A stretch of DNA of 64,000 nt from CAXXOK01 sp963666755 (lineage in GTDB: Bacteria; Bacillota; Clostridia; Christensenellales; Aristaeellaceae), in contig CAXXGW010000009.1 in NCBI GenBank assembly GCA_963666755.2, forward strand, positions 372,001 to 436,000, given 5' to 3'. The notes below the pieces were generated by a model. The model saw nothing but the letters and a program-made list of their open reading frames with translations. It made no database searches and was not told the origin of the DNA. The translations under genes and the position numbers were made by a program. Positions 8,390-16,699 of this stretch are shown here, one piece after another. The stretch's first letter is position 1; every line of letters starts with the position of its first letter.

Positions 8390-9742
8390 CTATGCATCCG
8401 TGTCCAGCGGGAAATCCGAAAGCAGCCCCAGATCCCACAGGAGGGAACTGGTCAGATACTTATCGCGGATGTTGCGGGAATAGAGGAACGCGTCCCGTGT
8501 ATCCCGGGCGTTATGGCCCAGTTGCGCGGGCGTTGTGGGCATGCCCAGCGAGCGCATGAGCGCGATGGTTTGATCGGCGGGCGGCAGTTCTTCGTCCATG
8601 ATGCGCAGGAGTTCCGGCCATTGGGCCAGAATGCGCTCGCGCCGGGCACGGCTGCGCGCGGGATCGTTCAGGTGCCAGCACTGCCTTTCGCTGTCCAGCA
8701 GGGTCTGCGCGGCGGCGCCGAACACGCGGCGCATTTCCGCTTCCCAGGCCGAGGAATCGAACGCTTGCAGCGCGGCTTCGGCACGTGCCGCGTCGGGAGC
8801 GATACGCCGCAGCCGGTCATAAATCCGCAGGGTCAGCGCCGTGCCGACGCCCACCTCCAAACCGTGCAGATCGGCGCGCTCGCCGCGCTCCAGCGCGAAC
8901 ATTTCCCACAGGTGGGAAAAGTAATGCTCCAACCCCGACGCCGGACGCGAAACCTGCGCAAACGCCATGGCTACGCCGGAGAGGATCAGCCCTTCCGCCA
9001 CCGCGCCCGTCGCCTCGGGGTCACGGTCCATCAGCCGCGGCGCGGCGGCGACCACGCGCCCGAGCGACGTGCGCATCAGCCCCGCCACCTCCGGGCAGTA
9101 GTACTCCCCCGTAACCAGATGGGAAATGCGCCACTCGCACAGCGCAACAGATTTGGCTAGCATATCGCCCAACCCTGCGCGCAGCATCGGCGCGGGCGCG
9201 TCCTTCAAAATCAGCGTATCGGCAAGGATGGCGGCGGGGCAGGCGTTGTAAAGCGTGACTTTGACTCGGTTACGGATCATGGAGGCGCTGTTGGAGGCAT
9301 ACCCGTCCATCGAGGGGGCGGTGGCAACCACGGCTTGCGGCAGCCCTGCCGCGTGGGCCAGCACCTTGCAGCAATCGTTCAGCACCCCGGAGCCGACAGC
9401 CAGCACCCCGTCGCAGCTTCGATCCAGCGCCATGCAAAGCGCGCCGACCGCGTGCTCGTCCGGTTCCAGCCGCTCATCGGGAAACGCGAACCGCACGGCC
9501 GGAATGCCCGCGGATTCCAGCGCGGCATCCACCCGGGGCATGGCGGCGCGCTGCGTGTGGGGATCGCAAACCACAAACGGCTTGCGGATACCTGCGGCCT
9601 TTAGTGCCTCGGGCAGAAACCGGGTCGCGTCCCGGCCAATTTGTACATAACGCAGGCCCGCCGCATGGCTGCGGCCGCAACCGCATGCGATAGGCTGTTC
9701 GGTAAGCAGGGTTTGTAACGGAGTTTCGGCTAACGGTTTCAA
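8390..9742 (-). CDS. sn-glycerol-1-phosphate dehydrogenase (AraM/EgsA family)
   Basis: A 450-residue cytosolic NAD(P)-dependent dehydrogenase of the iron-alcohol-dehydrogenase/dehydroquinate-synthase superfamily. It would reduce dihydroxyacetone phosphate to sn-glycerol 1-phosphate. The nucleotide loop is GSGVLNDCCK (117-126). The family signature TAPSMDGYAS lies at 141-150. The expected metal ligands are Asp193 (GLGDMLAK), His273/His277 (GLEHYFSH) and His293. Its length is near the family norm. It is monocistronic between a hairpin and a divergent YchF gene. In Bacillus, G1P from this enzyme feeds heptaprenylglyceryl phosphate synthesis; no PcrB-like gene is visible here. Confidence 0.9.
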   Translation of the reverse strand: MKPLAETPLQTLLTEQPIACGCGRSHAAGLRYVQIGRDATRFLPEALKAAGIRKPFVVCDPHTQRAAMPRVDAALESAGIPAVRFAFPDERLEPDEHAVGALCMALDRSCDGVLAVGSGVLNDCCKVLAHAAGLPQAVVATAPSMDGYASNSASMIRNRVKVTLYNACPAAILADTLILKDAPAPMLRAGLGDMLAKSVALCEWRISHLVTGEYYCPEVAGLMRTSLGRVVAAAPRLMDRDPEATGAVAEGLILSGVAMAFAQVSRPASGLEHYFSHLWEMFALERGERADLHGLEVGVGTALTLRIYDRLRRIAPDAARAEAALQAFDSSAWEAEMRRVFGAAAQTLLDSERQCWHLNDPARSRARRERILAQWPELLRIMDEELPPADQTIALMRSLGMPTTPAQLGHNARDTRDAFLYSRNIRDKYLTSSLLWDLGLLSDFPLDTDA

Positions 9743-9859
9743 GAGGCATCCTCCTTTGGCGCGCGTCCTGCGCCGGTGCGCCGCGCGCGCGTTCCGGCTG
9801 CATTATACCGGAAAAGCCCGCGCCTGTCACGCCCCTTCGCGCGGAGAACGGCGCGCGCG

Positions 9860-9888
9860 TTGCATTTTCAAACGGGTTAGCGTATAAT
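9860..9888 (+). promoter_or_regulatory. Sigma-A-type promoter of ychF
   Basis: TTGCAT (9860-9865), 17-nt spacer, TATAAT (9883-9888); the start codon is at 9932. Confidence 0.75.
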
Positions 9889-9931
9889 CCATGGTTGTAA
9901 TATGCTATGTCGTTTTTAAGGAAGTGGACAC

Positions 9932-11029
9932 ATGAAGCTGGGTATCGTCGGCTTGCCCAACGTTGGCAAGAGCACGCTTTTTAACGCCATTACCAAGGCG
10001 GGCGCGCAGGCTGCCAACTATCCTTTCTGTACCATTGAGCCCAACACCGGCGTGGTGCCGGTGCCGGACAGCCGGCTGGACGCGTTGGCCGCCCTGTTCT
10101 CCCCTAAAAAGGTGACCCCTGCCGCCGTGGAGTTTGTGGATATCGCCGGGCTGGTCAAGGGGGCGAGCAAGGGCGAGGGTCTGGGCAACAAGTTCCTTTC
10201 CCACATCCGTGAGGTGGATGCCATCGTGCATGTGGTGCGCTGCTTTGAGGATGCCAACATCATCCACGTGGACGGGTCCGTCGACCCTGCCCGCGATATT
10301 GAAGAAATCAATCTGGAACTGATTTTTGCCGACTTGGATACGGTCAGCCGTCGGGCGGATCGCGCTGCGAAAATGGGTAAGGTGGGCGATCGCAAGGGTG
10401 CGGCGGAGGGGGAGCTTGGGCAGCGGCTCAAGGAACATCTGGAAAGCGGCAAGCCCGCCCGCACCTTTACCATGGACGCGGAGGAGCAGGAAATGGTGGA
10501 CAGCTGGTTCCTCCTGACCGATAAACCGGTTATTTACGCCGCCAACATCGCCGAGGAGGACGTGGGCAAACCTGAGGCCGAGCTGCCGCTGGTAGAGCAG
10601 GTGCGCGCCGTGGCGCGAACCGAGGGGGCGGAGGTGTTCACCATCAGCGCCCGCATCGAGGAAGAAATCGGCGCCATGGAATCCGCCGAAAAGCAGGAGT
10701 TTCTGGAGGCGATGGGCATTGGCCAGAGCGGGTTGGATCGGCTGATTCAGGCCAGTTATAAGCTGCTGGGGTTAATCTCCTTCCTGACCGCCGGGGCGGA
10801 CGAGTGCCGCGCCTGGACCATTCGCGAAGGCACCAAAGCCCCGCAGGCTGCCGGAAAAATCCACACCGATTTTGAGCGCGGGTTCATCCGCGCTGAGGTG
10901 GTACCCTTTGAGACCCTCATGGAGCAGGGCGGCATGAACGCCTGCAAGGAAAAGGGTCTGATCCGCAGCGAGGGCAAGGAGTATGTGATGAAGGACGGCG
11001 ACGTGGTGCTGTTCCGCTTCAACGTCTGA
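9932..11029 (+). CDS. ychF: Redox-regulated ATPase/GTPase YchF
   Basis: A 365-residue Obg-family P-loop protein (YchF/OLA1). The G1 loop is GLPNVGKST (residues 7-15), DIAGLVKGASKGEGLGN forms the G3 and following region, and the C-terminal TGS domain holds GADECRAWTIREGTKAPQAA. The usual NKxD base-recognition motif is replaced (NIAEED region), as is typical of YchF, which prefers ATP. It associates with ribosomes in other bacteria. The start follows AAGGAAGTGG, with its own promoter at 9860-9888. The ATP-grasp gene begins 24 nt after it. Confidence 0.97.
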   Translation: MKLGIVGLPNVGKSTLFNAITKAGAQAANYPFCTIEPNTGVVPVPDSRLDALAALFSPKKVTPAAVEFVDIAGLVKGASKGEGLGNKFLSHIREVDAIVHVVRCFEDANIIHVDGSVDPARDIEEINLELIFADLDTVSRRADRAAKMGKVGDRKGAAEGELGQRLKEHLESGKPARTFTMDAEEQEMVDSWFLLTDKPVIYAANIAEEDVGKPEAELPLVEQVRAVARTEGAEVFTISARIEEEIGAMESAEKQEFLEAMGIGQSGLDRLIQASYKLLGLISFLTAGADECRAWTIREGTKAPQAAGKIHTDFERGFIRAEVVPFETLMEQGGMNACKEKGLIRSEGKEYVMKDGDVVLFRFNV

Positions 11030-11053
11030 CAAACCGTTTGGGAGGGATTCGCC

Positions 11054-12064
11054 GTGGGCAAGCTGTCTTTCTTTTTCCACAGGCTGGTGCGCATGGATTT
11101 CGCCAAGATGTGGAAAACCACCGCTTTTTTGAAGGAGCGCAGCGGCCGCAGCCGCCTGTGGCTGCTGATGGATATGCTGCGCTGCGCGCTGCGCTACAAT
11201 GCCGGCTATATGGATTATAAAATCGCCGAGATGTACCGCCTGAACGATGCGCAGAAGAAAACCGTGATTACCCGGGGCCTGAGCAACACCATCGTGCGCC
11301 GGATGAACGACAAGGCCTACTGGCACCTGTTTGACGACAAGGCTACCTTCAACAGCCTCTTTCAGGAGGATATCCGCCGCGCATGGCTTAAAATCGGCCC
11401 CGATACCACGCCGGAAGCCCTGCACGCCTTTCTGGAGGCGAACGGCGATGTGATCGCCAAGCCGCTGGAAGGCAGCAGCGGGCAGGGCATTGAGCGCTTT
11501 ACCCGCGAGCACTGGGAAGGCCGGGAAAAGGCGTTTCTGGAGGAACTGCACCAGAAGGGCATCGGCATTCTGGAGGAGCGGGTGATTCAGCACCCCCGCA
11601 TGATGGAGATGTGCCCGACATCGGTCAACACCATCCGCATCGCCACCCTGCTGGGGGATCGCAAGCAGGGCGTGGTGTACGCGTTCCTGCGCATCGGCAA
11701 CGGCAAGGTAATGGACAATGTGGATTGCGGCGGCATGGCCGCGCGCGTCGATCTGGAAAGCGGCAAGCTGCTGACCGTGGGCGCGGACAAGGCGGGCAAC
11801 ACCTTTACCACGCACCCCATCACCGGGACGCCCATTGTGGGGTTTGAAGTGCCGTTTTTCAAAGAAGCGATGGACATGTGCCTGCGCGCCGCTCTCAAGG
11901 TGCCGCAGATGCGCTTTGTGGCCTGGGATGTGGCGGTTACCGAGCAGGGCCCTTGCTTTATCGAGGGCAACAGCTTCCCCAGCCATGCGGTGCCGCAGTT
12001 TGCCGCCCATTACCCGGACGGCATCGGCATCATGCGGGAGTTTCGGGAGTTTATCGACATCTGA
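11054..12064 (+). CDS. Sugar-transfer-associated ATP-grasp family protein
   Basis: A 336-residue protein of the ATP-grasp group found in glycan loci (Pfam 'sugar-transfer associated ATP-grasp'). The N-terminal region carries YMDYKIAEMYRLND and ends near residue 100. The ATP-grasp fold follows: DVIAKPLEGSSGQGIERF (about residue 135) binds nucleotide, and CFIEGNSFPSHAVPQF near the end is the metal-binding segment. The start is GTG after GGGAGGG. Its reaction is unknown; related proteins are thought to form amide or acyl links in surface polymers. It lies between ychF and a secreted protease, without other glycan genes. Confidence 0.8.
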   Translation: MGKLSFFFHRLVRMDFAKMWKTTAFLKERSGRSRLWLLMDMLRCALRYNAGYMDYKIAEMYRLNDAQKKTVITRGLSNTIVRRMNDKAYWHLFDDKATFNSLFQEDIRRAWLKIGPDTTPEALHAFLEANGDVIAKPLEGSSGQGIERFTREHWEGREKAFLEELHQKGIGILEERVIQHPRMMEMCPTSVNTIRIATLLGDRKQGVVYAFLRIGNGKVMDNVDCGGMAARVDLESGKLLTVGADKAGNTFTTHPITGTPIVGFEVPFFKEAMDMCLRAALKVPQMRFVAWDVAVTEQGPCFIEGNSFPSHAVPQFAAHYPDGIGIMREFREFIDI

Positions 12065-12122
12065 ACCGGGCGGCGGCGCATGCGTGCGCCGCCGTAAATG
12101 GATACAAAGAAGGAGAACGCCC

Positions 12123-14375
12123 ATGAGAAAAGCCCTCTCGGTTCTGCTGGCCCTTTCCCTGCTGCTGGCGCTCGCCCCCGCGGCTTCGGCGGCCTCCGCA
12201 AGCACCTTTACCCTGATGGTTTACCTGTGCGGCACCGATCTGGAGAGCGACGGCGGTATGGCGACCGCCGACCTGCAGGAGATGGCAGCCAGCGGCGTGA
12301 AACCCGGCGGCAAGCTGCAAGTGATTATCCAGTCGGGCGGCACCAAAAAGTGGCAGACCAAAGGCATGAAAGCCCGCGAGGGCGAGCGCTGGACGCTGGA
12401 CAGTGAAGGTCTGCAGCGCATGGAAAGCCTCGGGCGCGTGAACATGGGCGACGGCGATACCCTGCGCGATTTTTTACTGTACGGTATTCAAAACTACCCG
12501 GCGGATCGCTACGGACTGGTACTCTGGGATCACGGCGGCGGGGCGACCGGCGGCGTCTGTTATGACGAGATTACGCAGGACAGTCTGGATATGGGCGAGC
12601 TGTACGACGCGTTCACCGCGGCGTCTAAGCAGGCCGGATACCGCAAGTTTGCCATGGTGGGCTTCGACGCCTGCCTGATGGCCAACTATGAGATGGCCGT
12701 GCACCTGCAGCCCTTTGCCGATTACATGGTCGCCAGCGAAGAAACCGAGCCCGGCGAAGGCTGGAACTACAAAAGCTGGCTGCCCACCCTTGCCAAGGAC
12801 CCCGGCGTAAGCATCGAAAAGCTGGGCAAGAAAATTGTGGACGGCTTTATCCAGAGCATTCTGGATGCGGGGTACGACGAGTTTGGCACCCTGTCGGTGG
12901 TGGATTTGAGTAAAATCGAACCGCTGCGCAACGCATTGGAAACGATGGGCGGATCGCTGACCCAGGAGATCACGGGCGGCAACCTGAACGGGGTTTCCCG
13001 CCTGCGGCAGGGGGTGCGCTCCTTTGGCGAAACCGATCAGGACGGCTCCGACATGATCGACCTGAGCGTGTTTGCCTCCCTTTATAAAACCTACGACGCG
13101 GCCGATGCCGATACCCTGATGCAGGCTTTGAACGATGCGGTGGTCTACAGCCGCTATACGGACAACCTGAGCAACGTAACCGGGCTTTCGGTGCTGGTGC
13201 CCTTCACCAGCCGCAGCTCAGCCGAAGCCTACCTGCAGCGTTACGATACGCAAAACCTGATGCCGGTGTACACCGGGTTTGTGCGCAGCCTGGCAGCCGG
13301 GATGCTATCCGGCAGCCACACGTTCACCTCTACGGGCGTGGAGCAGCAAAGCGTGCAGGATGCCACGGTGGATTGGTTTTCGCAGTTTGCCGGCGATACG
13401 CAAACCTATTATGACACCTACAGCAATCTGTGGGGCGGGCTGAGCACCGGAACACAAACCACCACCGCCCCGTCGGGCACGGAACCCGAACCGACGGCGG
13501 ACAGCGGCCAGGACTTCTCGCTGGATACGTTCCTCAACTCGCTGTTTGGCGATACGGGGGAGAGCTTCAACAGCGATGCTTACACCGCCAACAACCTGTG
13601 GAATGATCTGGGCACCGACAACGCAGGCGCGGTTTCCAGCGCGAATTTCCAGAACCTCTGGGGCGACCAGACCACCGAAGCTTCCGATGCCACGGTGGAG
13701 GTGAACGCGGGCGGGCAAACCTATACGCTAAGCAACCCGTTTGCGGATGCGACCGGAGACGACGCCTTTACCCTGACGCTTACGCCGGAGGATTTGCAAT
13801 ACCTTGCCTCGGCGGAAGCCAGCCTGATGATGGACGTGAGCGACGCGGACAACGGCGAGATGTACGTCGATTTCGGCTACACCAGCGATGTGATTGTGGA
13901 CTGGAATCAGGGCAAGCTCTACGGCCTGTTCGACGGCACCTGGCCCACGCTGGACGGGCAGATGGTGTGCATCTACGATCAGGTATCCAACGAAAACTAT
14001 GTGCGCAGCCTCATCCCTGTGACGCTGAACGGGCAGGATACCTACCTGCTGGTGGTGTTTGACAAGCAGAATCCGGGCGGCCTTGTGGTGGGCTACACCG
14101 AGGGCTACACCGACGCGGGCATCCCCGCGCGCGGCTACGAACAGCTGCAGCCCGGCGATGTGGTAATCCCGCAGTACGACCTGCTCTACTGGGACGATCA
14201 GGATCAGGAGCAGTACGAAACCTTTGAGGGCGACCCCATCACAGTGGGGGCGGACGGATCAATCCCCTTCGGTTACGACGTGGTGCCCAGCGATGCGCAG
14301 TATGTGTACAGTTTCTGCCTGAACGATATTTTCGGCGGCTCGCAGTTTACCGACTTTGTGACGCTTTCGTACTAA
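12123..14375 (+). CDS. Secreted clostripain-family (C11) cysteine protease with long C-terminal region
   Basis: A 750-residue exported protein. The signal peptide MRKALSVLLALSLLLALAP ends near residue 23; the start follows AAGGAGAA and excludes an upstream frame inside the previous gene. The catalytic dyad is visible: His137 in LVLWDHGGG and Cys184 in GFDACLMANYEMA. Residues about 28-400 are the peptidase. Residues about 400-530 are Thr/Ser/Gly/Asp-rich with TTTAPSGTEPEPTADS, a likely linker. The last 200 residues are a beta-rich domain of unknown role. C11 enzymes usually self-cleave to become active and prefer Arg/Lys at P1; the cleavage site here is not defined. Confidence 0.92.
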   Translation: MRKALSVLLALSLLLALAPAASAASASTFTLMVYLCGTDLESDGGMATADLQEMAASGVKPGGKLQVIIQSGGTKKWQTKGMKAREGERWTLDSEGLQRMESLGRVNMGDGDTLRDFLLYGIQNYPADRYGLVLWDHGGGATGGVCYDEITQDSLDMGELYDAFTAASKQAGYRKFAMVGFDACLMANYEMAVHLQPFADYMVASEETEPGEGWNYKSWLPTLAKDPGVSIEKLGKKIVDGFIQSILDAGYDEFGTLSVVDLSKIEPLRNALETMGGSLTQEITGGNLNGVSRLRQGVRSFGETDQDGSDMIDLSVFASLYKTYDAADADTLMQALNDAVVYSRYTDNLSNVTGLSVLVPFTSRSSAEAYLQRYDTQNLMPVYTGFVRSLAAGMLSGSHTFTSTGVEQQSVQDATVDWFSQFAGDTQTYYDTYSNLWGGLSTGTQTTTAPSGTEPEPTADSGQDFSLDTFLNSLFGDTGESFNSDAYTANNLWNDLGTDNAGAVSSANFQNLWGDQTTEASDATVEVNAGGQTYTLSNPFADATGDDAFTLTLTPEDLQYLASAEASLMMDVSDADNGEMYVDFGYTSDVIVDWNQGKLYGLFDGTWPTLDGQMVCIYDQVSNENYVRSLIPVTLNGQDTYLLVVFDKQNPGGLVVGYTEGYTDAGIPARGYEQLQPGDVVIPQYDLLYWDDQDQEQYETFEGDPITVGADGSIPFGYDVVPSDAQYVYSFCLNDIFGGSQFTDFVTLSY

Positions 14376-14596
14376 ACGCGGTTGCAAGCCAGCGATCCTG
14401 CGAGGGGGTTCTGTGGGCGCATTCTGTATCCGGGGGCGGTAGGTTGATGTAGCCTGCACGGACGTGCGTTTGCAGGGCCGAATGCTTCGGGCGCAATCCG
14501 GACAGGCCGATCCCGGCGTATTGCCGCGAGGGAGGGATTCCGAAGCTGCGGATCAGACTGCGGATCAGTACGAACGAATGACAGTTACACCAACAG
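14376..14596. other. Gene-free stretch before the terminator
   Basis: About 220 bases after the protease gene. No convincing open frame, RNA or repeat was seen. Together with the two hairpins at 14597-14676 it separates the protease gene from rnpB. Confidence 0.45.
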
Positions 14597-14629
14597 AAAA
14601 GGGAGAGGCCGGATGTGCCTCTCCCTTTT
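14597..14629 (+). terminator. Rho-independent terminator of the protease gene
   Basis: A 13-bp stem AAAAGGGAGAGGC/GCCTCTCCCTTTT with a 7-nt loop, ending in TTTT. It is symmetric enough to act in both directions. Confidence 0.75.
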
Positions 14630-14648
14630 GGAATCCATGCCGATATGC

Positions 14649-14676
14649 AAAAACCCCCCGGGGTTTGCCCCGGGGG
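14649..14676 (-). terminator. Rho-independent terminator of RNase P RNA
   Basis: On the minus strand: CCCCCGGGG, loop CAAA, CCCCGGGGG, then TTTTT (14653-14649). It lies 16 nt beyond the predicted 3' end of rnpB. Confidence 0.8.
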
Positions 14677-14691
14677 ATGTGGTTTGCAGTT

Positions 14692-15040
14692 GGCGATAAG
14701 CGCGGTCGTAAGCCGAGTTCTGTCGTTGGACGATCATCTATCTAGCCCCGCCGTTACCGGCGGGTTCCAGCGATCGCTTCGGAGGCACGGCGGGCCGCCG
14801 TATCGCCCCCATTCGGATCTTGCATCGGGTGGGGTTTACATCGCGCCTCCGTCGCCGGGGCGCGGGTGAGCTCTTACCTCGCCTTTCCATCCTTACCGTT
14901 TGGCATAGCCGCGCGGCGGTCTGTTTCTGTTGCACTGTCCTTGAAGTCGCCTTCACCGGCCGTTAACCGGCACCCTGCCCTGCGATGCTCGGACTTTCCT
15001 CATGGCTTGCGCCACGCGATCGTCTGGCCGCCTTACCGCC
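14692..15040 (-). ncRNA. rnpB: RNase P RNA (rnpB), bacterial type A-like
   Basis: The catalytic RNA that trims tRNA 5' leaders. On the minus strand the conserved core segments are present: GAGGAAAGTCCGAGC near the 5' end (about 14988-15002), GATGTAAACCCC in the middle, and ACAGAACTCGGCTTA near the 3' end. Helix P1 is visible as GGCGGTAAGGCGG (15040-15028) pairing with CCGCGCTTATCGCC (14705-14692). The 5' end at 15040 lies 7 nt downstream of a consensus promoter, and a terminator follows the 3' end. The length of about 349 nt is normal. The ends are inferred from P1 pairing. Confidence 0.95.
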
Positions 15041-15046
15041 GGATGC

Positions 15047-15075
15047 AGGATACCATGTTTTGGCGGGCGTGTCAA
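15047..15075 (-). promoter_or_regulatory. Promoter of rnpB
   Basis: Read on the minus strand: TTGACA (15075-15070), 17-nt spacer, TATCCT (15052-15047). The expected start point coincides with the predicted RNA 5' end. Confidence 0.85.
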
Positions 15076-15115
15076 CGCCGGGCCGCAAAGCCCTGCAAAC
15101 GCTGAAAAATTGGGT

Positions 15116-15144
15116 TTGCATCGGCTGCGCGCTTGTTGTATAAT
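15116..15144 (+). promoter_or_regulatory. Promoter of the long 15186-25637 operon
   Basis: TTGCAT (15116-15121), 17-nt spacer, TATAAT (15139-15144). It is divergent from the rnpB promoter. Confidence 0.8.
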
Positions 15145-15185
15145 GGCTTTGAATGGAAAAATAGATGCCGAGGGAGGATTCGTAT

Positions 15186-16697
15186 ATGGAAACCACCGAG
15201 AAAGCGATTCCCAGGTTCAGCCGACAGAACCCGGTCACGTTCTACCTTCGGACTTTGCTGTATATGTTCATGGCCCTGGTAATGCGCGTGGTGGCGTTCC
15301 TCCCGCTGGGCGCGCTGCTGCTGTTCCCGCAGGGCTCGCCGTGGCGCTGGCTGGCGGTGCTCTGCCCGCTGCTGCTGCTGCTGTTCATCCTGCCGCAGCG
15401 CTTCAGCTTTGCGCAGGCGCTGGTGCAGACGGAGCGGGAGCGCTGCTTCTCGTTTGACAAAGCGACCAGCGTGCAGAATTACGGCGAAAAGCTGGCCGAG
15501 AGCTTCCTGCACCTGCTGCATCTGGTGCTGTGGGGCATCCCCCTGCTGGCGATGCTGGGCGGCATCTACTATGCCAGCACCCAGGTGGATATGGATCAGG
15601 TGCTCAAGGGCATCAACGGTCTGGGCGCGGGTGTGGTGGTCGTGCTGTATGCGGTGGCAAACTTCTTCATCCGCATTGCGGGCGGCGTACAGCTGGTGCC
15701 CAACGGTGGCATGGCCGAGGGTCTGTACACCATCGGCGCAGTACTGGCGCTGGGGGTGCTGATCCTTCTGTGGGGCGCGATGCGCAACAGCGCTTACCGC
15801 TACATCTGGGCCTACGCCACCAAGGTAGACAAGAACCCCCATGCCGAGGCGCGGCGGAGGCTGCGCGGCCGCCGGTGGAAACAGTTCTGGGTTGCCATGG
15901 TCAACCTGCTTCTGTGGGTGCCCGCGCTGCTGGTGGTGTTCACCTCGCTTAAAAGCATGCTCAACGATCTGATTAACGCAGCCTACGGCATGGTGCTGAC
16001 CCGGCAGATGAACCTGCCTGACTTCTCCAACGCGCTGCGGCCGCTGCTGTTCGCCTTCCTGGTGTGCTATATGCCGCTGCTGCCTGTGCGCCGGATTTTG
16101 ACCGCCTTTTTCGCTACCAAGCAAATCCGCCATGCGCAGCCGGTGGAGGTAATCCAGCCGACTCCCGAAGTGACCACGACGGCTTCCGGCGCGCCGGAGC
16201 CTGTGGAGGAACCCGCCGCTGCGCCTTCGCCCGCGATGGGCATGCCTTACGCCCCTTACGGCCAGACGGCTGCCGAACCGGAAGCTCCGGCGTGGACGCA
16301 ACCGTCGCCCGCCTATGTGCCGCCTGCCGCGCCTGTGCAGGAGCCGCCCGCGACTGTGGAGCCGGAGCCGGTCGCCAAGGCCGCCGAAGCGCGCCCCGAG
16401 CCGATGGCCTGGGCCTTTCAGGCCGAGCCTGCCGCCCCCATGGCGGAAGCCGTAGCGGAGCCGGAGCCGATTGCGGAACCGGAACCGATTGCCGAGCCGG
16501 AACAGACCGTGGAGCCTGAAGCGACACCCGAGCCGGAACCTGTAGCCGAACCGGCGATGCCGGTCGCGGCCGAGGTACCGGAAACCCCGCCTTATGCGCC
16601 CGAACCCGACGACGCGTTTGCCCAGCCGACGCCTTACCCGACCATCGACGAGCCGGAGCTGGATGATCACGCGCCCGACGAGGACGCGAACGCCTGA
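15186..16697 (+). CDS. Polytopic membrane protein with Pro/Glu-rich cytosolic tail
   Basis: A 503-residue protein of unknown function. The ATG at 15186 follows GAGGGAGG; an in-frame ATG at 15165 lies upstream of that site and is less likely. About seven hydrophobic segments occupy residues 20-310 (for example VLCPLLLLLFILP and GIPLLAMLGGIYYA). Residues about 320-503 are an Ala/Pro/Glu-rich tail with short repeats of the type EPEPIAEPEPIAEPE, probably disordered. It is the first gene of a long operon whose other members serve RNA modification, isoprenoid synthesis and DNA replication, which does not reveal its role. Confidence 0.75.
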   Translation: METTEKAIPRFSRQNPVTFYLRTLLYMFMALVMRVVAFLPLGALLLFPQGSPWRWLAVLCPLLLLLFILPQRFSFAQALVQTERERCFSFDKATSVQNYGEKLAESFLHLLHLVLWGIPLLAMLGGIYYASTQVDMDQVLKGINGLGAGVVVVLYAVANFFIRIAGGVQLVPNGGMAEGLYTIGAVLALGVLILLWGAMRNSAYRYIWAYATKVDKNPHAEARRRLRGRRWKQFWVAMVNLLLWVPALLVVFTSLKSMLNDLINAAYGMVLTRQMNLPDFSNALRPLLFAFLVCYMPLLPVRRILTAFFATKQIRHAQPVEVIQPTPEVTTTASGAPEPVEEPAAAPSPAMGMPYAPYGQTAAEPEAPAWTQPSPAYVPPAAPVQEPPATVEPEPVAKAAEARPEPMAWAFQAEPAAPMAEAVAEPEPIAEPEPIAEPEQTVEPEATPEPEPVAEPAMPVAAEVPETPPYAPEPDDAFAQPTPYPTIDEPELDDHAPDEDANA

Positions 16698-16699
16698 GC

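Noticed and set aside
7277..14375. Protease-inhibitor pair formed by the chagasin-like protein and the C11 protease
   Set aside because: Chagasins block papain-clan enzymes, while C11 belongs to the caspase-like clan; the genes are 4 kb apart with other units between.
15072..16670. Long minus-strand frame opposite the membrane protein
   Set aside because: It is rich in Arg/Gly/His from antisense reading of Ala/Pro/Glu codons and overlaps the rnpB promoter; no ribosome site.
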